A stretch of 9,843 nt of DNA from Bacteroidales bacterium Bact_16 (GTDB lineage Bacteria > Bacteroidota > Bacteroidia > Bacteroidales > UBA932), in the NCBI GenBank assembly GCA_001602885.1, contig LUZH01000312.1, positions 1 through 9,843 of the forward strand, given 5' to 3'. The notes beneath the pieces are model-generated. The model made no database searches. It saw only the letters and a list, made by a program, of their open reading frames with translations, and had not been told where the DNA came from. The position numbers were made by a program, and so were the translations under genes. The stretch's first letter is position 1. Every line of letters starts with the position of its first letter. Positions 5,717-9,843 of the stretch are shown here, one piece after another.

Positions 5717-6737
5717 GCAAGTTTTGATAGGAATGGCCTGCTGCGCGCTGCTGAGCGCCTGCGGCCAGCAGAAATCCGGCGCTCCCGCCGATCCGATGGC
5801 GGGCGTGGCGGACAAGACCCCGGTCGTGTCCGTCGCCGCCGCCACCCGGCAGGCGGTCGCCCAGGAGGCGGTCTACTCCGCCTCCGTCCAGGCCAACGTG
5901 GTCAACAACATCGCCCCGCAGACGGGCGGCCGCATCCAGAAACTCAATGTCGAGGTCGGCGACTTCGTGTCGGCCGGCCAGGTCCTCGCCGAGATGGACC
6001 GCGTCCAGCTCGACCAGGCGGCCCTCCGCCTCAAGAACGACGAGACCGAACTCGCCCGCGTGAAGCAGCTCTTCGAGGAAGGCGGCGTGTCCCAGTCGGA
6101 CTTCGAGTCGCTCGAACTTGCTTTCAAGGTGTCGAAGAGCAGCTACGAGAACCTGTTGGAGAACACGGTCCTGCGCGCTCCCGTGAGCGGCGTCGTGTCG
6201 GCCCGCAACTACGACCGCGGCGACCTCTACGCCATGGCCCAGCCCATCTACACCGTCCAGCAGATCACTCCGGTCAAGCTCCTGGTCCCCATTTCCGAGG
6301 CCGACTACACCCGCGTCAAGCGCGGCCACAAGGTCAGCCTGACCGCCGACGCCCTGCCGGGCCGGACCTTCACCGGCACCATCGTCCGCCTCTATCCGAC
6401 GATGGATCCCGCCACGCATACCTTCAACGCGGAGGTCCGCGTGAACAACGAGAAGCGTGAGCTCCGTCCGGGCATGTACGCCCGCGTGACCGTCGACTTC
6501 GGCGCCAGCCAGAGCGTCGTCGTGCCCGACGCGGCGGTGATCCGCCAGCAGGGCTCCGGCCAGCGCTCCGTGTTCGTGCTGAACGCCGACAGCACCGTGT
6601 CCGTGCGGGTCGTCGAGACCGGCCGCCACTTCGGCAGCCAGTACGAGATCCTTTCCGGCCTGGAGGCCGGCGAGCAGGTGCTCACCGGCGGTTTCACCAA
6701 CCTCAAGTCCGGCGATAAAGTGGAGGTCAAGCGATGA
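5703..6737 (+). CDS. RND efflux periplasmic adaptor, lipoprotein (HlyD/AcrA family)
   Basis: The membrane fusion protein of the pump, joining the RND transporter to the TolC-like channel. The 344-residue product begins with a lipoprotein signal: hydrophobic core, then LLSAC with Cys20 as lipidation site (numbered from the ATG at 5703). An ATG at 5709 is an equally possible start and would make the protein two residues shorter. Domains follow AcrA order: first half of the lipoyl-like barrel-sandwich (about 70-99, GGRIQKLNVEVGDFVSAGQVL), a short alpha hairpin (about 102-152), second lipoyl half (about 155-178, LRAPVSGVVSARNYDRGD), beta-barrel domain (about 190-270, with TFTGTIVRLYPTMDPATHTF and LRPGMYARV), and a membrane-proximal domain to the end (VVPDAAVI, LEAGEQVLTGG). 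It overlaps the channel gene by 14 bp (8 bp with the second start) and the pump gene by 4 bp, pointing to translational coupling. The early codons are AT-rich. Confidence 0.95.
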   Translation: MTMNKQVLIGMACCALLSACGQQKSGAPADPMAGVADKTPVVSVAAATRQAVAQEAVYSASVQANVVNNIAPQTGGRIQKLNVEVGDFVSAGQVLAEMDRVQLDQAALRLKNDETELARVKQLFEEGGVSQSDFESLELAFKVSKSSYENLLENTVLRAPVSGVVSARNYDRGDLYAMAQPIYTVQQITPVKLLVPISEADYTRVKRGHKVSLTADALPGRTFTGTIVRLYPTMDPATHTFNAEVRVNNEKRELRPGMYARVTVDFGASQSVVVPDAAVIRQQGSGQRSVFVLNADSTVSVRVVETGRHFGSQYEILSGLEAGEQVLTGGFTNLKSGDKVEVKR

Positions 6738-9700
6738 GCATCTACCGTTCCGCGGTCGAGCATCCCGTGACGACCGCCCTGCTGTTCGTCGCCCTCGCCA
6801 TCATGGGCATCTTCTCCCTGAGCCGGACGTCCATCGCCCAGTTCCCGGAGTTCGACGCCAACACGATCATGGTGATGGCTTCCTACCAGGGCGCCAACGC
6901 ACAGGACATCGAGACCAACCTGACCAAGGTTCTGGAAAACGCCCTCAACGGCGTGGAGAACCTCAAGGAGCTGAACTCCCAGTCCAAGGAGAACATCTCC
7001 CTGCTGACCCTGACCTTCAACTACGGCGTGGACATCGAGGCCGCGACCAACAGCGTCCGGGACAAGTTGGACATGGTCAACGCCATGCTCCCGGACGGCG
7101 TGTCCAACCCCGTCATCTTCAAGTTCAGCGCCTCCGACCTGCCGGTCATGCTGCTCTCCGCCACGGCGGATGAGAGCCTCCCGGCGCTGGACAAGATTCT
7201 GGACGACAAGGTCTCCACCCCGCTGGCGCGCGTCTCCGGCGTGGGTACGGTGTCCGTGAGCGGCGCCCCGAGCCGCGAGATCCAGGTCTACTGCGACCCG
7301 AGCAAGCTGCAGGCGTACGGCCTGAGCATCAGCTCGATCGCGGGCGTGATCTCCGCCGAGAACCGCAACCTCCCTTCGGGAAACATCGACATCGGTTCCG
7401 ATACCTACACGCTCCGCGTGCACCAGGAATTCGGCGACCCGTCCGAGCTGCTCGACATCGTGGTCGGCGCCGTGGGCGGCCGCGCCGTGTATCTGCGGGA
7501 CGTCGCCCAGGTGGTGGACGGCCAGCAGGAGCGGGAGCAGGAGTCCTATACCAACGGCCGCCGCGCCGCCCGCATCATCATCCAGCGCCAGAGCGGTGCC
7601 AACACGGTCAACGTGATCCGCGGCATCAAGAAGCAGATGAAGCAGATCGAGAAGACCCTCCCCGCCGACGTCAAGATCACGACCATCGTGGACGGCTCCC
7701 GGGAGATCATCAACACGATCAACACCCTGATCGAGACCATCATCATCACCTTCCTGGTGGTCATGCTCGTGGTCTTCATCTTCCTGGGCAGCTGGAAGTC
7801 TACCTTCATCATCGTCCTGTCCATCCCGCTGGCCCTCCTGGCCTCGCTGATGTATCTCTTCGCCACGGGCAATACGCTTAACATCATCTCGATGTCGGCC
7901 CTCGCGATCGCAATCGGCATGGTCGTGGACGACGCCATCGTGGTCCTGGAGAACATCTCGACGCACATCGCGCGCGGCGAGAAGCCGAAGGAGGCCGCCG
8001 TGCACGGCACGGGCGAGGTGGGCATCTCCGTCATCGCGTCCACGCTGACGATGCTCTGCGTGTTCCTCCCGCTGACGATGATCAACGGCATGGCCGGCAT
8101 CATGTTCCGCCAGCTGGGCTGGATCGTCTCCATCATCATGATCGTGTCCACGACGGCGGCCCTGACCTTCGTCCCGATGCTCTGCGCCAACTGGCTCAAG
8201 AAGGACGTCAAGCACAACAAGGCCTACAACGCCATCTTCGTCCCGATCAACAAGGCCATCGACAAGATTTCCCGCGGCTACGCCCATGTGATCCACTGGT
8301 CCACGAAGCGCCGCAAGGTGACCATCCTCTCCTTCGGCGCCGTGTTCGTGCTTTCGATCCTGCTGCTCGCCCCGGGTCTCAAGACCGAATACTTCCCGCG
8401 CGGCGACTCCGAGCGCCTCACCGTCACGGTCAACCTGCCGATGGGCACGTCCCAGGACGTCACCCGCGAGTTCTACAACCGCATCTACGCCGACATCACC
8501 GCGGCCGTGCCGGAGATCCAGGTGCTCAACGCCACCTTCGGCCAGGCCGACACCGACAACGCGTTCGCCAGCATGCAGAGCAACGGCACGCACATCCTCT
8601 CGCTCAACCTCAACATCGGCACCTCCAGCACGCGCAAGCGCTCGTCGGCCGAGATCTCCGACGTGCTGCGCGGCATCTGCGCGCAGTATCCCGAGATCCG
8701 CCGCGCGATGGTGTCCGAAGGCATGGGCATGGGCGGCGCCTCCACCGTCGAGGTGGAGGTGTACGGCTATGACTTCGCCGAGACGGACCGCGTGGCGCAG
8801 GAGCTGCAGGCCCGGATGCTGGAGGCGCCGTCCTTCACGCAGGTGACCGTCAGCCGCGAGGAATACACGCCGGAGCTCCGGATGGACTTCGACCGCACCA
8901 AGCTCGCCCTCAACGGGCTCAACTCCACCACCGCCGCGGCGGCCTTCAGCTCCGCGATGAGCGGCACCGTGGCCTCGCTCTACCGCGAGGACGGCGAGGA
9001 ATACAACATCCGCGTGCGCTATGCGCCGCAGTTCCGCTCCAGCGTGGAGGATATGGAGAACATCGTCGTGACGACCCCGACCGGCGCCACCGTCCGGATG
9101 AAGGAACTCGGCACCGTGGTCGAGGGCCTCGTCCCGCCGACCATCGAGCGCAAGGACCGTTCCCGCCTGATCACGGTCACGGGCATCGTCGCCAAGGGCG
9201 CCGCCCTGAGCGACGCGGTGGCGAGCTGCAACGAGATCATCGGCAGCATGGAGATCCCTTCCGAGCTGTCCACGGTGATCGCCGGCGACTTCGAGGACCA
9301 GCAGGAAATGTTCGGGCAGATGCTCGCGCTCATCCTGTTGATGATCCTGCTCGTGTATATGGTGATGGCCTCCCAGTTCGAGAGCCTGATGGCTCCGTTC
9401 GTGATCATGTTCAGCGTCCCGTTCGCCCTCGTGGGCGTCATCCTGGGCCTGCGCGTCTCGGGCCTTGCCCTCGGCGTGATGTCCATCATCGGCATCATCA
9501 TCCTGATCGGTATCGTGGTGAAGAACGGTATCGTGCTCATCGACTACACGATCCTCTGCCGCGAGCGCGGCATGAACATCCGTGACGCGTCCACGACGGC
9601 CGCCAAGAGCCGTCTGCGCCCGATCCTGATGACCACCCTCACCACCGTCCTGGGCATGCTCCCGATGGCGGTCGGCACGGGCGAAGGCTCCGAGATGTGG

Positions 9701-9835
9701 CGCGCGCTGGGTGTGACGGTGTGCTGGGGCCTGTCCGTCTCCACGCTCATCACCCTCGTGCTCATCCCGACGGTCTACTGCGCGTTTACCTACAGAATGG
9801 AAAGAAGAAACGAAAGAAGGAGGAACCGGAAATGA
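6734..9835 (+). CDS. RND-family multidrug efflux transporter (HAE1 type, AcrB-like)
   Basis: The inner-membrane proton/drug antiporter of the tripartite pump; 1033 residues, the normal AcrB-like length. TM1 is about 12-30, followed by a large periplasmic porter loop (about 31-330), TM2-TM6 (about 331-485), TM7 (about 528-548), a second periplasmic loop (about 549-860) and TM8-TM12 (about 861-1018). The proton relay is intact: GMVVDDAIVVLEN in TM4 carries Asp399 and Asp400, matching AcrB Asp407/Asp408, and GIVVKNGIVLIDY in TM10 carries Lys930, matching AcrB Lys940. SIAQFPEFD near the start and RLRPILMTTLTTVLGMLPMA (960-979) are further HAE1 signatures. Substrate cannot be told from sequence. 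The start overlaps the adaptor stop as ATGA, and the GC-rich first codons here lack the AT-rich ramp of the other genes, fitting coupled translation. The last 13 residues (RMERRNERRRNRK) are Arg-rich and use AGA/AGG codons rare elsewhere in the gene. Confidence 0.96.
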   Translation: MSIYRSAVEHPVTTALLFVALAIMGIFSLSRTSIAQFPEFDANTIMVMASYQGANAQDIETNLTKVLENALNGVENLKELNSQSKENISLLTLTFNYGVDIEAATNSVRDKLDMVNAMLPDGVSNPVIFKFSASDLPVMLLSATADESLPALDKILDDKVSTPLARVSGVGTVSVSGAPSREIQVYCDPSKLQAYGLSISSIAGVISAENRNLPSGNIDIGSDTYTLRVHQEFGDPSELLDIVVGAVGGRAVYLRDVAQVVDGQQEREQESYTNGRRAARIIIQRQSGANTVNVIRGIKKQMKQIEKTLPADVKITTIVDGSREIINTINTLIETIIITFLVVMLVVFIFLGSWKSTFIIVLSIPLALLASLMYLFATGNTLNIISMSALAIAIGMVVDDAIVVLENISTHIARGEKPKEAAVHGTGEVGISVIASTLTMLCVFLPLTMINGMAGIMFRQLGWIVSIIMIVSTTAALTFVPMLCANWLKKDVKHNKAYNAIFVPINKAIDKISRGYAHVIHWSTKRRKVTILSFGAVFVLSILLLAPGLKTEYFPRGDSERLTVTVNLPMGTSQDVTREFYNRIYADITAAVPEIQVLNATFGQADTDNAFASMQSNGTHILSLNLNIGTSSTRKRSSAEISDVLRGICAQYPEIRRAMVSEGMGMGGASTVEVEVYGYDFAETDRVAQELQARMLEAPSFTQVTVSREEYTPELRMDFDRTKLALNGLNSTTAAAAFSSAMSGTVASLYREDGEEYNIRVRYAPQFRSSVEDMENIVVTTPTGATVRMKELGTVVEGLVPPTIERKDRSRLITVTGIVAKGAALSDAVASCNEIIGSMEIPSELSTVIAGDFEDQQEMFGQMLALILLMILLVYMVMASQFESLMAPFVIMFSVPFALVGVILGLRVSGLALGVMSIIGIIILIGIVVKNGIVLIDYTILCRERGMNIRDASTTAAKSRLRPILMTTLTTVLGMLPMAVGTGEGSEMWRALGVTVCWGLSVSTLITLVLIPTVYCAFTYRMERRNERRRNRK
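9817..9823 (+). promoter_or_regulatory. Shine-Dalgarno sequence for the gene starting at 9832
   Basis: AAGGAGG is a full match to the classic Shine-Dalgarno core, 8 nt before the ATG at 9832. It lies within the final Arg codons of the RND gene. Such a strong site is unusual here, as none of the other starts in the window has one, so it supports 9832 as a real start. Part of the match could be a by-product of the Arg-rich tail. Confidence 0.6.
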
Positions 9836-9843
9836 AAGCGATG
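9832..9843 (+). CDS. Start of a further operon gene (only four codons visible)
   Basis: ATG at 9832 overlaps the RND stop as ATGA, the same coupling seen between adaptor and pump, and has a strong Shine-Dalgarno match 8 nt upstream. Only M-K-A-M is visible before the window ends, so nothing can be said about function. The tight overlap suggests a fourth member of the efflux operon. Confidence 0.55.

Noticed and set aside
4991..5845. A 284-codon open frame on the - strand opposite the channel and adaptor genes
   Set aside because: It crosses the boundary of two well-supported genes and has shadow composition.
6392..8593. A 733-codon open frame on the - strand opposite the adaptor and RND genes
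   Set aside because: It is rich in His, Asp, Gly, Val and Arg, the composition expected from reading GC-rich coding DNA on the opposite strand, and shows no recognisable motif. The + strand frame has full AcrB-family signatures.

Overview
This window most likely comes from the chromosome of a GC-rich, uncultured member of the Bacteroidota, probably a gut- or rumen-type Bacteroidales. Three things suggest this. The intergenic regions carry the Bacteroidota -7 element TAnnTTTG, once with a perfectly spaced -33 TTTG. Most starts have no Shine-Dalgarno sequence but have an A/T-rich leader. The proteins look like Bacteroidales versions of their families. Coding DNA is strongly GC-rich with mostly C or G at third positions, while promoters and the first codons of several genes are clearly AT-rich. 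No mobile element, CRISPR array, tRNA or rRNA was seen.

Layout: (1) 1-593, the C-terminal half of phosphoglycerate kinase (pgk), closed by a hairpin terminator. (2) 736-3243, a two-gene + strand unit: a TMEM43 (LUMA)-family membrane protein, then a cysteine-rich predicted lipoprotein of unknown function 15 bp downstream. (3) 3252-4124, lgt (prolipoprotein diacylglyceryl transferase) on the - strand, convergent with the lipoprotein gene at a distance of 8 bp. The factor-independent terminator of the + strand unit appears to lie inside the 3' coding end of lgt. (4) 4125-4216, a compact divergent promoter region. (5) 4217-9835, a tripartite efflux operon: a TolC-like outer-membrane channel, a lipoprotein periplasmic adaptor and an HAE1-type RND pump, all with overlapping ends. 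A further gene begins at 9832 and runs off the window.

The three efflux proteins should form one trans-envelope pump. The RND trimer in the inner membrane takes up substrate using proton flux, the lipid-anchored adaptor bridges the periplasm, and the TolC-like channel opens to the outside. Lgt lipidates prolipoproteins, so the adaptor and the unknown lipoprotein are both plausible substrates of the enzyme encoded between them. No local regulator is visible.

Most of the window is ordinary core and efflux content. The least understood part is the TMEM43-lipoprotein pair. The most unusual DNA-level features are the terminator nested in lgt, the shared lgt/tolC promoter zone, and the purine-rich RND 3' end that doubles as a ribosome binding site. 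I found no clear sign of a wholly new defence or mobile system.
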